The position numbers and the translations under genes are program-made. From Edolisoma coerulescens (taxonomy: Eukaryota; Chordata; Aves; Passeriformes; Campephagidae), in contig VWZW01004136.1 in assembly GCA_013397115.1 (NCBI GenBank), forward strand, positions 987,913-1,051,912: a DNA stretch of 64,000 nt. Reading direction: 5' to 3'. This document shows, one piece after another, positions 37,401 through 52,400 of this stretch (its first letter is position 1; every line of letters starts with the position of its first letter). The notes under the pieces were generated by a model that worked only from the letters and a program-made list of their open reading frames with translations, was not told the origin of the DNA and searched no databases.

Positions 37401-40400
37401 CAGTATTTCAGTCTATCAAGAAAGAAGATCGTGTACTACACCAGTTTTGACCAGCGGAAGCGAGCGAATGCAGCATTTTTAATAGGTGCATATGCTGTAA
37501 GTATTTTTGATCCCATGGATACTTTAACCTTCCTTAAGAGATTTCTGCTATGTGTGAAATGGCTTCTCTAGGGGTGCTCCTTCAGGGAGGTGGGCAGATG
37601 GTCATTTCATTTGTCTCTAAGCTGTCTTTGAAAACTATGCTGTATGAGTTTTAAGGAAGCCCTGTCTTCGTCCCTTAAATCCTTTTATTTTAGTGTGTAG
37701 GGAATGGCTTTGGCAGATCCTCTGCATGTTTTTCCATAGGATACTATTTTCTTGAATGTTGAAAATCCAAATCACAAACTTAGCTCTAATTGACCATGGT
37801 AGGATCAATTGCTTCTCATGTCATTAGTGAGAGTCAGAGTGGGAAGGAGAAAAGATTTTTCTTACAGCCTTTTAAAAGTTACTAGACCAGAGGCATAGTG
37901 ATTATTGAATTGATTTCTTTCCTCATTTAATTTTCATAGCCTACCCAGAATAATAGACAGTGGGCCACAACTCTACCAGTGTTTGAAAGTTAATTGAGGA
38001 GGTTTGGTTTATTTGTCCTGGTTCCTGTTCCTTTTCCTTATAGGTCACAGACTGGACATATTTCTTTCTCATGTTCCTTTGAGTGTGTATTTTGTTAGTA
38101 ATACTTTTATTAGATTTCTCTTATGCCAGTAAGAGAGAAAAGCTGTTAAGTTCTTAAATTTGTAGTTCTAATGCAGCCAATGACCAGGTAATAGCAAACT
38201 ACTAGGGCATGTCCAGTTTTTTGCTTGCAGGAGTGTTTTTTCCTAATTTAAAAATCTAAATTAGACATCTCAGCCCTACCGGAATCATGAAAGGTTTGCT
38301 TGCTGGTAATCTAAGCAGCTCTAGAGGGGATCTGTTCCATATACTTCTGATTTGTAAATGGCGGGTGCAGGTGGGAAAAAATGAATCCAAATTGCATTTG
38401 AAGCACTGTAGATAAGTGTTAAGGTGGACTTGGAAAATACTGATTCCCTTTTTGTTCTGTAAGCTTTTTAGGAAATACGATACGAGTTTTGTTGACGGCA
38501 GGTACGTGTGGCCCGTATTGCTATGTGTCATGTGCCTGCAGAGTGCCCTAACTGTGGGGAACTTGCAACCACATCATCACTCAGGAGGTTGAGAACATAA
38601 AAATGAAAATGTCAGAGAAAAAAATAATTTAAATGTTCAGTATTTATTGAATCTGGCTTTTACAAGTAGCAGTGCCACATGGTAAGAGTTAGAGCAGTGA
38701 CAGTGGGGCAAGGGAAGAAAACCTTGTCCCTTGTAAAAAAACTCTTGTAAGAGAATAGTAGCTATATATAAAGTGGAGGGTTTTTAAAGCTTTTACTCAC
38801 ATTGCTTTTTAAATACAGTTCAGTTTATCCGCACTATTCACAATGGGCTTTTTGGGTTGTTGAGGTTTTTTTTTATTTGTGTATGTTGCAGAATGAAAGC
38901 ATATATATGAAGATTCATTATATTAGATTAAAAATGAAGCTAAGTTTTGGTTGCTGACTTTTCATTGATACAGATGAGTCAGAAAATGTCTCCTTGATTT
39001 TTCTTAATGGAATTCACTACTTTTTAGGTGCTGAAGATGTACTGTGATGTTTTCCTCTTCATTTCATTATCCTTTCTCCTTCAGTTATTGTATTGCTCTT
39101 GACATCCGAGATACTTTTGATTTTTTTGCAGGAGTTTGTTCAGTGTTTCTTTCCCTATCCTCCTTCCTTTTGTGTTCTTAATATCTTTTTGTGTTTCCTC
39201 CTGGTGTCTTTATTATGAGCTGTGTGGACAGAAAATGAGCAGTGTTTAGTTCAAGGTGTCGTGTATACATACATGTCTTTGAGCAGACACAGCTTTGAAG
39301 GGCCATAACTTCTGTCAAATAAAACCTGCAGTATTGGGAAAACATGTGGTACAATTTTGCCCCTATTTCAGATTCACAAGTCCTTGATAAGATGGAAATT
39401 CATCTTTTTCCTGAAGTCCTCTGAACTACCCTCTAAGGATCTTTTGTCTGTAAGCAAGAATTTAGGCTTTAAATGTAAGCTGTTTTACAGTAATTCATGC
39501 AACATTAAAGTCTCTAAGTTGCAGCAGTGTGTGACCTTTTTCTCCAATTTTCTGTTTTTAAAGTAAGGGACTGATAGAAAACAGAAAGTTTCTGTTGATA
39601 TCTGAATCTTTTCTTTGTATAGGCATGTCTGTTTCTGATGTCATGAAGGAGTGTAACATGCATTCTTAGGAGTTTAGTGTGCTGGAGGAAGTTACTATCT
39701 GGTTTAAAGACTTTTCAGGCTCAGGGCTGACTTTTTTTTCTCCTCTTCCCCCATCCCTTTTAGGTTATATACTTGAAGAAAACACCAGAAGAAGCTTACA
39801 GGATGCTTTTGTCTGGATCTAATCCACCATATCTTCCATTTAGGTATGTGAACACAAGAAATGAGGCTGCCTTTTCTGTTTTGGAATTTGCTAAACAACT
39901 TGGGGTTTAGATTGCCCCCTGAAAAGGTGTATTATGTGTGATACAGATATTGTACCAAAATTACTGATCTCCAGAAAAAATATTTTTTACATCTTGTGTA
40001 ATTACTTGCGCTTTGTGGGAATAATAAATCATTTAGATTGATATAAGTCTTAAGTAAGACTCCTAGTCTTGCAAACTGTCACGTTTTGAAAATAATTCTT
40101 AGCATGCTTGTGATTTAGCACTTAAACCTTTTCTTCATAATGCATCATGTTTTACTATTTGGAAGTCATTAAAATATTTTAAATTACCTAGTCTCTAGCT
40201 AGTGAGACTTACAGGATTAAAGGAAGTTTTATGCTGTTATATTTTCTCTGTTTTACAGAACAAGTACTGATATTAAGGTTACTGAATGTTTTCAGTGAAT
40301 CATAGTTTCTATCAATCTGTCTTTATTCTGTGTTCTAAGGTCACATTGAGGCTTGAATCTAAGGAATTTTAGCTATCATGCCTATCTAATAAAGAGACTT

Positions 40401-43400
40401 CCAAACATTTTTCATGGTGTGGACTATGAAATGCCCTTATGCTTTATGAATGAGAATACCTCATGGTATTCTTATGCAAACATTGGCAATAAAAGGCAAC
40501 TGCAATAAGGTCAATATCCTCTCTTTTAGGGGAATCAGCATTTTGCAAGTAGTGTTCACTGTCAGCCAATGCATTTGTAAACGTAGACCTACCTTGTCTA
40601 TATCAAATTCATCTGATTCTTCAGCCACTCTGCAAAGCAGGATCAGATTGTCTCTTCTCATACCTTGCACAAAAGCCAGATGCAGTATAAACTGTTGGGG
40701 TGGTGGATTTTTTTATGTCAAGACCAGTTTGACTACAAAATCTTAAACCATCAGCTACATTTTAAAAAAAGGTATTAAATCAGTGATATCTTTTATTGAG
40801 AGAGAATTTATACACTGACCTGGTCACTGATAGCTCTCCAGAGCCCAAGAAGTTTACTGAGCTACTAGTATCCGTATTTTTTTCAGCTAATTATAAAAGA
40901 TACTTGGTACAATGCATTAAAAAATCAGTTGTTTTAAACATGTCAGTGTTTTTTAACATCTCCAAATTCTGTATAAGGAGATATTACATTAAACAATGCC
41001 TTGCATGTGCCTTAGCATTGCTTCCTTGAGGATCTGCTCCATGATCTTCCCAGGCACAGAGGTGGTGCTCACCAGCCTACAGTTCTCTGGCTCTTCCTTT
41101 CTACCCTTTTTAAAAGTAGGAGCAATGTTTCCCTCTTTCCAGTCACTGGGGACTGGGCCTGACTGCCATGACTTTTCAAATACGATGGAGAGTGGCTTTA
41201 CAACAACACCAGCCAGTTCCCTCAAGACCCTGGGATACATCTCATCAGGCCCCATAGCTGAATAGCTGTTTCTTGTTGACCGGTTAAAGAAATTTGCTGT
41301 TTGGAATTATAGTAAATTGATATGTCTTTAGGTTTTTGTCTCCCCTGCCAAGGTGAAGATTAAGGTGTGTAGAAAAGAGGTTTTGACAAAGTGAAGAAAC
41401 TTACTTGTCAGATCCCAAAATTGTAAGATGGAAAACTTGGGAGGAATAGTGTGTTTGCAGAACACTCTCACAGGACCCTGTTTGCTCCAATCAAAGGCTA
41501 TAGATTCTTGCCTTGCAACTAATTCCTTATAATTCTGATGTTGATAGTAGTAGCCATAATAAGAAAATGCTGTTTCTGCTTGGCTGGTAAGGACTAATGA
41601 AAGTAGTTGTCTCTGTGATTTCTTGTGAGGCTGATTGGAACCACAGTAACAAATTTAATGACACAGAACCATTTCTTATTAAGTGCTAATTGATTATAGG
41701 TAATTCTTGTGAGTTTGAATTCATGAAATTTTATTCCAAAATAGAATAGTTAACTACTCTAGAATCAGCAAAGGAGGGATCAAAAAAATAGAAGAAACAG
41801 CAAGACTTTCTGGAGATAATTTTATATTATATAAAAAAGAGCTTTTTGTGTTTCCCTGGGAAGAGTATACTTACCAAAAACATTGAAGAAGGCAAAGTCC
41901 AGCAAAGGGACTACTCAGGTTTTTCTGTCTGGGTTGGCAAAATGATTACGAAAGAATAACTGCTTAATTCCATTTGTAAGCTTCAGGAGAAAGGGCAATA
42001 AATTTATAGAATAGGATGTTCTGAAACATAACTACTTTGCAGTCTTTTTCCATGTGTTTCAAGCCCTAGGTTGCTGTGAGAGAAATGATTGTCTAAAACT
42101 AAAGCTTTTGACAGTTACAGGGGTTTTGTGGTGGGTTTTGTCTGGTGTGGATGGGATCTGGTATGTGTTTGGGCTTTTGTTGCTTGGTTTGGTTTTTTTA
42201 ACACAAAGCTTTGGCAATGTTAGAGGGAGGCAGTCTTCTTGAGCCTTGCTGTTTCTAGAAGGAATATAGTGTTAGGAGCTTTTGCTAGAAGAATCAAACA
42301 TCCTGATTTCTTGAGCATTCTTGCATGGTGTGGGGCTGGAAAAGGCACTTAAGTGTCCTTTGGATTTGCTTTGGAGTACGTCAGGTCTCGGCATCGGATT
42401 AGCGCCTAAGCAGATTCTGTTACCTGCGGTGTGGTTTGTCCTGCTGGGGAAGATGGGTGTGTAATCTGGCTGTACTGGAGGTGAGACAAAGAGGAGGATG
42501 ATTGTGATAGGATAAGAAGCTGGATGAGAGATGGGAAGTCTGGTAGGGAGGGGCTACTTGGGTGTTGAATTCATAGGTGGAGGGTGGTATATATAAGGAG
42601 CTTAAGAATTACTGATGCTGACAGAAGGGCAAGTAGATCTGACGAGGGTCTGCAGTGGGACAGTCTAGAGTAGCTGGTAGTGAAAAGAAAATAATAAGAA
42701 AGAAATAATTCAGTCCTCCTCCCTGGTTTTTCAAGGCCGTTGAGATATTTTCCCCTCCCCCCCATTCCACGACATGGAACATCTTTTGCAACGTCTCTGT
42801 TGCAAAATGTAGCATAGTACAGAGGCTCAAGCAATTGAACCTGTGCTGGAAGCAGTAGCTCTGCCTTAGGGAGTGTGTCTGCTTGGCATCAGGCTGTACT
42901 ATGAAGAAACAAAGTGCTCTGAGGAAGTTTGCACTCTTTCCACACCTTTAGTGTCTGGAAAAGGACTAAAATAACTCTTATGTACAATTCAAAACATAAC
43001 CCAAATGTCTTACCCCTTTCCTCGTGTTGAAAGGTCTATGAAGGAAATGATTTGGAGATATTAATCATTGCTATCCAGTACTTATTGACTTGAATTTATT
43101 CTTGCAGTGTGGAATTTAGGTATTACATAACTTCTGTTATATAGGTCATCTCTGTTTGAATAGTTCAAGAGTTTATCAGTGAGCAATGATCAGTTAAGTG
43201 TTACAACTGGTCTTTTTAACAAGTTTAATTTGATATCTGAAATGTCCTCTATTTGAAAAAAAAAAAAAATAGACAACCTCGAATAGGTAGAAGCTGCAGC
43301 ATTGTCAGATTCTTTGTGGAGTACTGAGGAAGGTTTACATGAAGTGATCGCTGGGAAACTGATCTACTTTCATGTAGCTCGGTGACCTCAAAAAGCCTTA

Positions 43401-46400
43401 ATCGGCTTAGGTCTTCAGCTGGTATTTCATTTAAAGACAGCTTCAGCAAATACAGTTCAGGGGTGGAAAGAAATCACATCACTCCTCTTATGAAATTCAT
43501 GGAAATTTGTTTTGTTTTGTTTTTATAATAGAAAAGCTAAAGATAGCTTGTGAGGATAAGGCACTACTGTCTTGGAGACACTTTTGTCTAATTTTTGGCT
43601 GATTCACTGTCACTTGGTGACGCTCTAGTCTCTTGAAGATCTTATACTGTATCTTCTCACTTCCATTTAAAAAGCAGTGCAAATACCATTTAAAATTGTC
43701 ATGAATACCAGTTGCCTACTGAGAAGCAGAATTTGAGATTTTTACCTCAAACTACTCTGTATTGATTTTATGTTCAAAAGAAAAAACAAATATATTTTAT
43801 TATTACTGTGTTCAGTCTCTAAATAATGACGTGAATTTCAGAGATAGATTTTAGTTTATAGCTTCTAGGGTTTGTTTCTTTATTGGCAAGTTCTGGGAAA
43901 ACAAACTGTTTTGTTATTGACAGTGTTTAGAGGTTTGGTGAAAGGGAAAGCATTATGCAGTATTGAGGTCAGCTACAACAACTGTGAAATCGGATGTTGG
44001 TTGTGCAGCTCTGTAATGCCAGCTCAGAGTCATACTAAATCGGTATCTCCTGGAAATATTCACATTTTTTCTTGTTTTGCAAGTGAATAGAGTTCTATCA
44101 GATAATAGTTGGTAAAGCACTGTTTGAAAAGTAAGGTGGCTCTTCATTTGGGCATAAAAGACTGTAAGACTACTGTAATGAAACATGTGATCAGCAACCT
44201 ACTTTAATGGTCAGGTGCACATCAGCAGAAATGAGACATTTGAGAGACGAATGATGGAGGCAATGCATGATAGCTGCCAGCATCCATGTGCACGTCACTG
44301 GTAACAGCTGGCTGTGGGAACTGTAGCTGAGAATACTGTACACCTGGAATTGTACATCTAGGTCAGCTTCACCAGCCTCCCGCCCTCTTTCATTGTATTT
44401 CTTATTAATGGATTAGAGATGTGGCTTTTTTCCCCCAGCATTGTTTTTATGTGCTGCACTATTAGATGCCTTATCAGTCAAAGAGATAATTATATACATA
44501 AAATAAAAGTTATATTCTCGTTACAGCAAAATAACATATAAAATAGAGCCTGTCTGCTACAATCATATCTTCAGTTGATATTTCTCTAAATATTTAATTT
44601 TGTGGTTTGCATTGGTTTGGATTTTATTTCTGTCACCCCCTCCAAAAAACCTTTCTGCTATGTACATGTTCCCATTGGGCCTTTAATTTTTTTTCTCACA
44701 AGATTTTTTTGTTTGCTAAAATGTTTTTGTGTTAAAAAGATCTGTTATCATGTGATGTTCAAAATAATCATGTTAATCCATTATCTGCCAAAAAAGTATT
44801 GTCTGTCAAATTCATATATTAAGTTTTGATATGTTCTGCTTATTCAATGTAATTAAAGTTCTTTATGGCTTCTCATTTTTAAAACTTCTCCATTGGATTT
44901 GGATATGGAAAGTTTATACACACTTCGAAGTTCCCATTCCAAAACATTATGGTTAAGTGTGTTTTAATAATCTAATAATTCAAAAGCTTTTTTAGATTGG
45001 CCTGCCTGGAATATGACACTACCAAAATTATGGATTTAATTTTCTTTAAAACATTTTCTACAAACACTGCTTGCTCAAAACTGCTAAACTTATTCTGCTC
45101 TTAAAGAATAGGTGAGAATTTTCTACTCTTAAAGTACTTGAGATTGAAGGAGCATATCATAAACTTCATACTACTTATAATAAATTTTATCAAAAAAGGA
45201 AAGTTTTCAATGAGAGATTGAAATTTTACATCAATTAGAGATTAAATATGTATCTGTCTGAACCTAAAATGTTACTATTCTGATAAATTGCACTTCTTAG
45301 GACTCTAAGATAGCTAAGAGAAAATCTATAAAAGATTTCCGTAATGAGTGATAAGGAAATAATCTGCTCAGGCAGAGCTTTGTTAAAATCAAACTGATCT
45401 GAAGCACACTTTGAAAAGTATTTTTTCGTTTTTCCACAATGCATTTTTTTGGTGGTTTTGGTTTTTTTCTCTTAATGTTGTTCTCTTACCACTTGAATAT
45501 GTTTTGATTTGGAGTCTCACTTCATCTTTTACAGACAAGTTGTAATTTTGATAGTGGTAGAACTGAGGTTAAGTAATTTTAAAGTTAACTGTATCGGGAT
45601 AACTTTTAATCACATCTATAATCGGGCATCAAAGTGAAAGCCTGTAAATTAATTCCAAGCTAGTAGTCTTACTTGCCTGCCCGTTAGTGTTACTCAATTG
45701 AGACTTGAATAATGGTTAAAGAAAGCTGTGCTTGATTTGCTACTATCTTTACACAATCCAGAGAGGATGCAAACCTTCCTGTTCCAGCATAGCATAAATA
45801 ATTTGGTAAAGAGTATGTAGTTACCTCATGTAAAATAGCTTGCAATATCTAACTACATTTACTCTGAGCTGCATCTTGAGTAGGGGAGTATTTTAGCCTG
45901 AATAAGCTTCTAGAAAGATGTCTTTGAACTTTAATTCAGAGTTCTCAAAGGGGACTGAATAGCTTGAATGTATTCTGTTGCATGCTGCCTTTCCCCCAGT
46001 TCTTAAAATAATTCTGTGTATATTAAATTCATTTGTATTAAATCTATAGGGATGCTTCATTTGGGAACTGCACATACAATCTTACGATCTTGGACTGTTT
46101 ACAGGGAGTAAATAAGGTAATAACATTTTTTCTTACAAAACAGGTTTAAATTGATTTTTAAAACATGAAGAAAATATTGTTAAAATAGGTTATAAAATCT
46201 GGTTTCAGAGCATACTGTGTGAATGACTAGTATGCTCTCCTGAAGCCTAAGTTACTGAGGGCTGTATTTGAGCAGTGATGGCTGAGGAAGATTGCATTTT
46301 GACCTGTCTGGCCTGGCCTTTGACAGCTTTTTGAATTTCACCTCTTGAATTGGAACATGCAAATGCACGAGGCCTGGCTGGGGGACAGCTCTTAATGCAA

Positions 46401-49400
46401 GACACTGTGCTAGGTCTGCTAATAGGTCATTTATAACCATTGGTAAGAGGGAGTGATAGGCTGATGAAGTCAAGTGAAACAGATACCTAGGTATACTGTG
46501 ATTTAATCTGAACAGTTTTTGCAGGTACTTGGCCCCAGCTTTCCCCAAAACGTTTGGTTTAGTGTTTGACACTGATCTTTTCAAAATTGTTTAAAACTAA
46601 TGAAAACGAATGTATCTTACTAGTGGTTTGATGTGTCACTTGAAGTAGTCCTGAAATATTAAGCTCCAGTATTGATTTTTTTAAAAAATTTACATCAGTT
46701 CTTAATTGAGGACCTTTAAATTTTCTTCATTTCCCATTGGTCTTGATGAAGGCTGCAGGAACAGTTCTGTACAGACACTTCATAGACCATTTGTAATTCT
46801 TAAAAATATGGCAAAACAAGTGTTTTTTAAAAATTGGGGAAAGAGAGATCGAGCTTAATATTTTTAGTTCTGTGGGGGTGGGAAAGGAGCTGTCAGTTAC
46901 CAGCAAGACTGTAATTTGTGAAGCATTCTAGGGATCCTGAAGATCTGAAGTAGTCAGTGCAGTCACTTTAATTTATCTGCAGCTAATACATCAAAAGGAC
47001 GGTGAGAATCAGTTTTTCCTCTTTTGTGCTCATAAAATTTATTACTGAATTTTTTGTCTAGGTCACCTGCAGAGGTAAAAACACTTTGGGCAGAAAACAT
47101 GCCTTAATTGAAAGTGGTTTACCTGGATAAATCTGGTGTTTGTGTGTGTGTATATCACATACATGTAATTCAGGGGGCCTTCAAGTTCTGGAGTGCAGCC
47201 AGCCAGCCATGCTTAAATGAAATACATTTTTCAAAATCGGCTGTTCAGACAAGCCTTTCAGTATCTTAGGTTTCGTGACAGGTCCAGTCACTGAGTCTAT
47301 GTTGTCTATAACAAAGCTATTTTTCATTTGTCCTAAAAAGGTGCTCTATATGTAGCAAACAACGGCAGTCTGATGATTATTGGTTTTAAATCATAGATCT
47401 GTGATGTGTTCTTATCACACCTTAATTCCAGAATGTTGTGCAATATCTGTATTTCTCAGAATGCATTAGGTTCAGTATAAATATATGCTGCAGAAATGTC
47501 TTCCATCAATTTAGAATAGATTTTGGCTCTGAATTTCATATTCATAGAATTGTTTTCAATATGGATATTATACACAAATCTTTAGTACAAAAGTGGCATA
47601 ATTAATAATAGTACAGTAATCGAATACAAAATTTATTTTGGTCCTGTAATAAATACTGTCTAATGTAGTCTAGTGGACTTTATTCTTTCTGTGAAATGTG
47701 TATTAAAAGAAATACTAAAATACAGATTATACATGGCACTGCATTCTGTATATGCCATTTTGCTTAGGTATTACAGTGGTAAACCCAGAGTATCATATTA
47801 AGTGCAGAAAATCGATAAACTCTCGGTGTTCGATGTTTTGTTATGTCCAGCTGCATGAAAATACATTTGCCATAGGAATCATTAAATGAGTGTATGACAA
47901 AAAGGGAATTGCTTTTTAACTTGTCATCTGCCTTACGGAAAAAAAAGCCCCACATGATGGGGTGTGGAGAATCAATGTGGAGAATCAATGTTACGATTTA
48001 AGTGATATGCAACAACCTTATGTCCCACCCTGATGTCTTTGGAGGGGAAATAATGAGCCTAACATGTTTCAGTGACATTGTTGGAGTTTTTGTTGTCTGT
48101 GTTGTTAATCTGTGCAGAATGTAATGTTGTCTTAACGTAAAAGCTTCAATAAGCCACAACCACAAACATTTAGGGATTTAGTTTTGCTCAAAAAGTATTA
48201 TAAAATGAGATTATATATTGTATTTCAGTGTAAACTGACACCTTGTTGCCTTTTAGGCCTTGCAGCATGGATTTTTTGACTTTAAGACATTTGATGTGGA
48301 TGAATATGAACACTATGAGGTTTGTACATTTAATAATGCGTTGAATGTGTTTGGGTTACCTAAAATAAGAGTATACAGTATCCCCAACTTAAGACATACT
48401 GGAAACACATGTTAATTCAAGTAAAACCCAGTGTTCATATGTAAGGTATGTACATGGAAACCTATATGCTCTTTGTGAAGAACATACAGGATTACTATCC
48501 GTGCAATTTCAGTGCATTGTATCATAAATCTGCTGTTTTCTTGTAGCCTTTCTGGCTTCTGGGACCTCTCTTATGCTTTCCCAGCCTTCTCACAGGATAT
48601 GATCCAAGGTCTCTCACTGACCTGCAGAGTATGTTTTCTTTCAGCACTTGCTAGCTCCTTCTTCCATTCCTATTAGTCCCAAATATATGACAGATTTTTT
48701 ATAGCCATATAGATTAAGCAGATTTTGAGGGTTTTTTTTTAGTAAGAGTGCATTATGTGGAATTCTAATAAAGGAAATACATCCAAAATATTTCCCTAAC
48801 GAAGTCCCAGAAAGCTAACAGATGTCATTCATTGTTCTGCCAACTTTCTTACAACCTAAGTATAGATACTCTGGTTGGCTTTAGATGCTTCTAGGACTTT
48901 GCAACATGCACACCTTTATCTGCTGGTAGTAGAAAGTTGTCTCAAGCTACATTGCTTTAGAGAAGCTTTAAAATGTGCCATGGTGTACCTGTGGACTGGG
49001 CTGTGTGCAGAGGAAATCTCAGGGACAGAAGGTGTCCATACATCTGGTCCAAAATAGTTGCATGGTCTTTGTCTACCAGGTCTCACTCCAAGGAAGGGAA
49101 AGGGTTTTACTGGAATCAGTGACAATCATTTTGTTTATTGGACATTGTCTTTGGAACACCTATAAATTCCTGTAGTTGTATTGGTTAAGGAAAAAGATAT
49201 ATAAGCTAGAGGTGTTCTAAATATTTGAATATAAATTAAACTCTCTTTTTAAACTTGTGTCGCTTTACCATAGCCAGTATTCTTCCCCTCTATTGCAATT
49301 TTCAGAAAACTTGGAAGTAATGAGAATAAAGTTGCTTAGTTTGAAAATCTCCATTTTAAAAGCATTGCCTATAGCTGTATGTATTTCAGATACATACTGA

Positions 49401-52400
49401 AATGCTTCATAAATGATCAAAAAAGTGAAGTCAGAAGAGGAATAAACAGTGGAAAAAGTTAATTGACAGCACATCTATACAGTAGATGCCTGCAGTAGAC
49501 AGTCTATAACACAAAACTGCCTATTTCACTAAACTTGAAAGCATTTGTAAAAGGATTTCTGTATCCTGTAATGTTTCATAATGATGAGGTTTAGAAATTG
49601 GTATAGCCTTTGCTGAATTACCAAAATTAAATTAACAGGAGCTAAAATTTAAGGTATGAAATTGCTGCTTTTTTGCTTATTCTGTATGCAAAAGGAAAAA
49701 GCTTGTTCTAAAAACAAATGGTAGTTTGGAATTCTTGGGATTCTGTACACAGGGTAGGTGTTATTCTGCTTGAAAAAGAGTATTAAAAATTGACTGAAGT
49801 TATCTTGTTATCTTGTTTAAGTCTTAACATTATTTTAGTTTGTGAAAAGTACATCTATGTGAATGATGTTTATAGTATGCTGCTTGCTGAGTTTAAGAAG
49901 CCAGAACTTGGAATCATCTTTAATTTTTTGTCCATTTTTTGGTATGTCTTCTCTTTTTTTACACATCGTGGTCAGCTTTATGTTTAGTTATGTCCTGTGC
50001 TATATTTCAAAAACTTTAAGTGTTACAGGTTTTTGCTGTGTTAGGTCTTCAGATGTGTCGTTATGTAGACAAAAGTTGCATACAACTTAAATGGAGCAGG
50101 CTAAAATGAAATTTTATTTTGTGTTTATAGTTCTTTCATCTTACTATGTTATCGAGTCAGGTAATTCCCCTTTTGTTGGACTGGAAGTAAATTACTGAGT
50201 GGGTTTTTTAATAATAATGGTGTTTGCATGTAGTGTTGAGCATATATATACACATATATACAGAGATACCTGTAGTTCATGTTGCTTAAAATTGAAATTA
50301 TTTGCCGTGACCCTTGTAACCATAAAGAACTTAATCCACAAATAAAACTGGTGATACAAATACAAAAATATTTTCAGCTTACTGAACAGGACTTCATCCC
50401 TAAAGGGAGTAGGGGTGCTGCAGTGCTGAGGTGGCAGTGTGTGGTACCAGTGAGGGGCAGGGGTCCTGGCCTGGCACTGAGGCTGGTGCTCAGTCCTTAT
50501 GCAACCTGGGTAACTTCCAGGAGTTTCCATTGTGCAAGGACATTGGGAGCAAGCCTAATGGGCTCAGCTAAGCAACAGTTGCTGAATTGATTACAGTGAT
50601 GTCCATTATCAGAACCTTTCACTCATTAGGATCTTCTGATGAGCTGAGAGCTAAAAAAACAAGCTTCATAATGCAGCTGAACTGAGTGCCATGTCCTTAA
50701 AAGTCATGCTCAGAATAACTGCATTGCCAAACGAGGAATGAGCAGTCTTCAATTAAAAAAGAAAGAAAAGAAGGCAGTTTTGAACTACAGTTCACGTTAC
50801 GTATTTCCAAAGAAGCTTTCATTTTCAGCAGTGACAGAATTTGAAGAGCCTTTTTAGGTTTTCATTTAAAAGTGAGCAAGAAATGAAAAATGTCATCGTT
50901 TGAAAGTTTATTAAAATCTGGTCTCTTTATTTCATTTACACTTTTCTTCTGTGATTACTGGCTCATCAGAGCTTATGCCAATATGTAAATTTCAGTTTCT
51001 ACAGGGAAAGGGTAATTGTTTTGAAGGCTAATTGGTTTTTAATTTGTTTTCTGTGAATTGGGTTTTTAGCTAGTGCCTCACGAGCAAGCACTTTTCCATA
51101 ATTTTTGATTAAAACATAGAAGAATGTTGGGGTTTGTCAGTGTTATTAATAGGTGTCCCAAATCACTGAACCCTTTCAGGGAGAAATATCTTGCATAAAG
51201 GCTCTTTCTGCTTTTATTGGAAAACTTCAGCAAATTTTATTTACATTTCATTTAATAAGATGGATCTGAGAAGCAGCTTATGGTTAATTTGTCCCATATA
51301 GTTAAGCTAGCTAATTACATTTGAAGTGTTTCATTTTAATGCAACAAGAACATAGGAGTAAAATAAAATGTTGAGTAATTTTTTTTACCTTGTATATACA
51401 GATATTTAAATGTTTTTCTCTTCTGAAATTTTTGTAGCGAGTGGAAAATGGTGACTTCAACTGGATTATTCCAGGAAAATTTTTGGCTTTTAGTGGACCA
51501 CACCCGAAAAGCAAACTTGAAAATGGTATGGTGTATGTTTTAATGCTGTGCTATAACCTTATTTTTTCAGCATATAAAACCATCACAGCAAAGGAGCAGA
51601 AGATAACAGAGGGTTATAGATCAGTTTTAATCTTCAGAAATAATCATCCAGTGAGCATTTTATATATGATCATAGAACTTAATTCAAAAAGTTTTGGAAT
51701 TCTTCTTTGCCAGAAGAATTTCAATTCTTCTAACAGTCAGTGGTTTTCATCCTGTGACAAAGTGCCTGAGAGACTCAGGTCCCTTACTGTTCTTCTGGAG
51801 CCTGACACCTGATACAGTAAGTGTGCAGAATTAAAGGTGAGTTGCATTAAACATAGAAGACTCTGGTAAGAGTTTTGTAACACAGACCAAAAAAGACATT
51901 TAAAAGAAGCTTGCTTTTACTGCTGAAGATACTTGGGATAATGTGAAGAACCTATGGAATGTGATTCTAATGGAATTAAAAAAAGAGAAGCTTGACTGAC
52001 AGAGGGAGAGTAGAGATTTGGTCCAGCTAAAAGGAGAATCAGTCATTTAAGTACTACAATCAGTTTTTTTCTGAATTTGACTGTATAATTTGTGCCATGT
52101 CCCATTGTTTATGTGAGCATATTTTCTGCATATCTACCTTCCCTCCCCACCCCCTTCTTCTGCTCTCTCACGTTTCTTTTATGATTGAAATGCTGCTGCT
52201 ACATAGTGTCCACTGAAAATTTAAACAAAATCCAGGAAGAAAATATTTAGGTTGGTTTGGGTTTTTTCCCCAATCATTGTTGCAGTCCTTTCTTGCAGGA
52301 TATTTTCTAAATTTGCTTAAATTGTTCCATGGAATTTGGAAAACCTGTGTTTTATTTATAACATATATAACTGAAAATTACTAAATTAACACACTTAAAA

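Larger units (their letters stand above)
39844..46049 (+). other. CDC14A intron 5
   Basis: 6.2 kb. Contains a minus-oriented CR1 reverse-transcriptase fragment at 40990-41265 and a GC-richer segment with a TATA box at about 42300-42850. The rest is AT-rich. Confidence 0.75.

Noticed and set aside
51441..51812. 123-codon frame reading through exon 8
   Set aside because: Only its first part is exon 8. The rest is intron past a usable donor, with no poly(A) signal directly after the stop.
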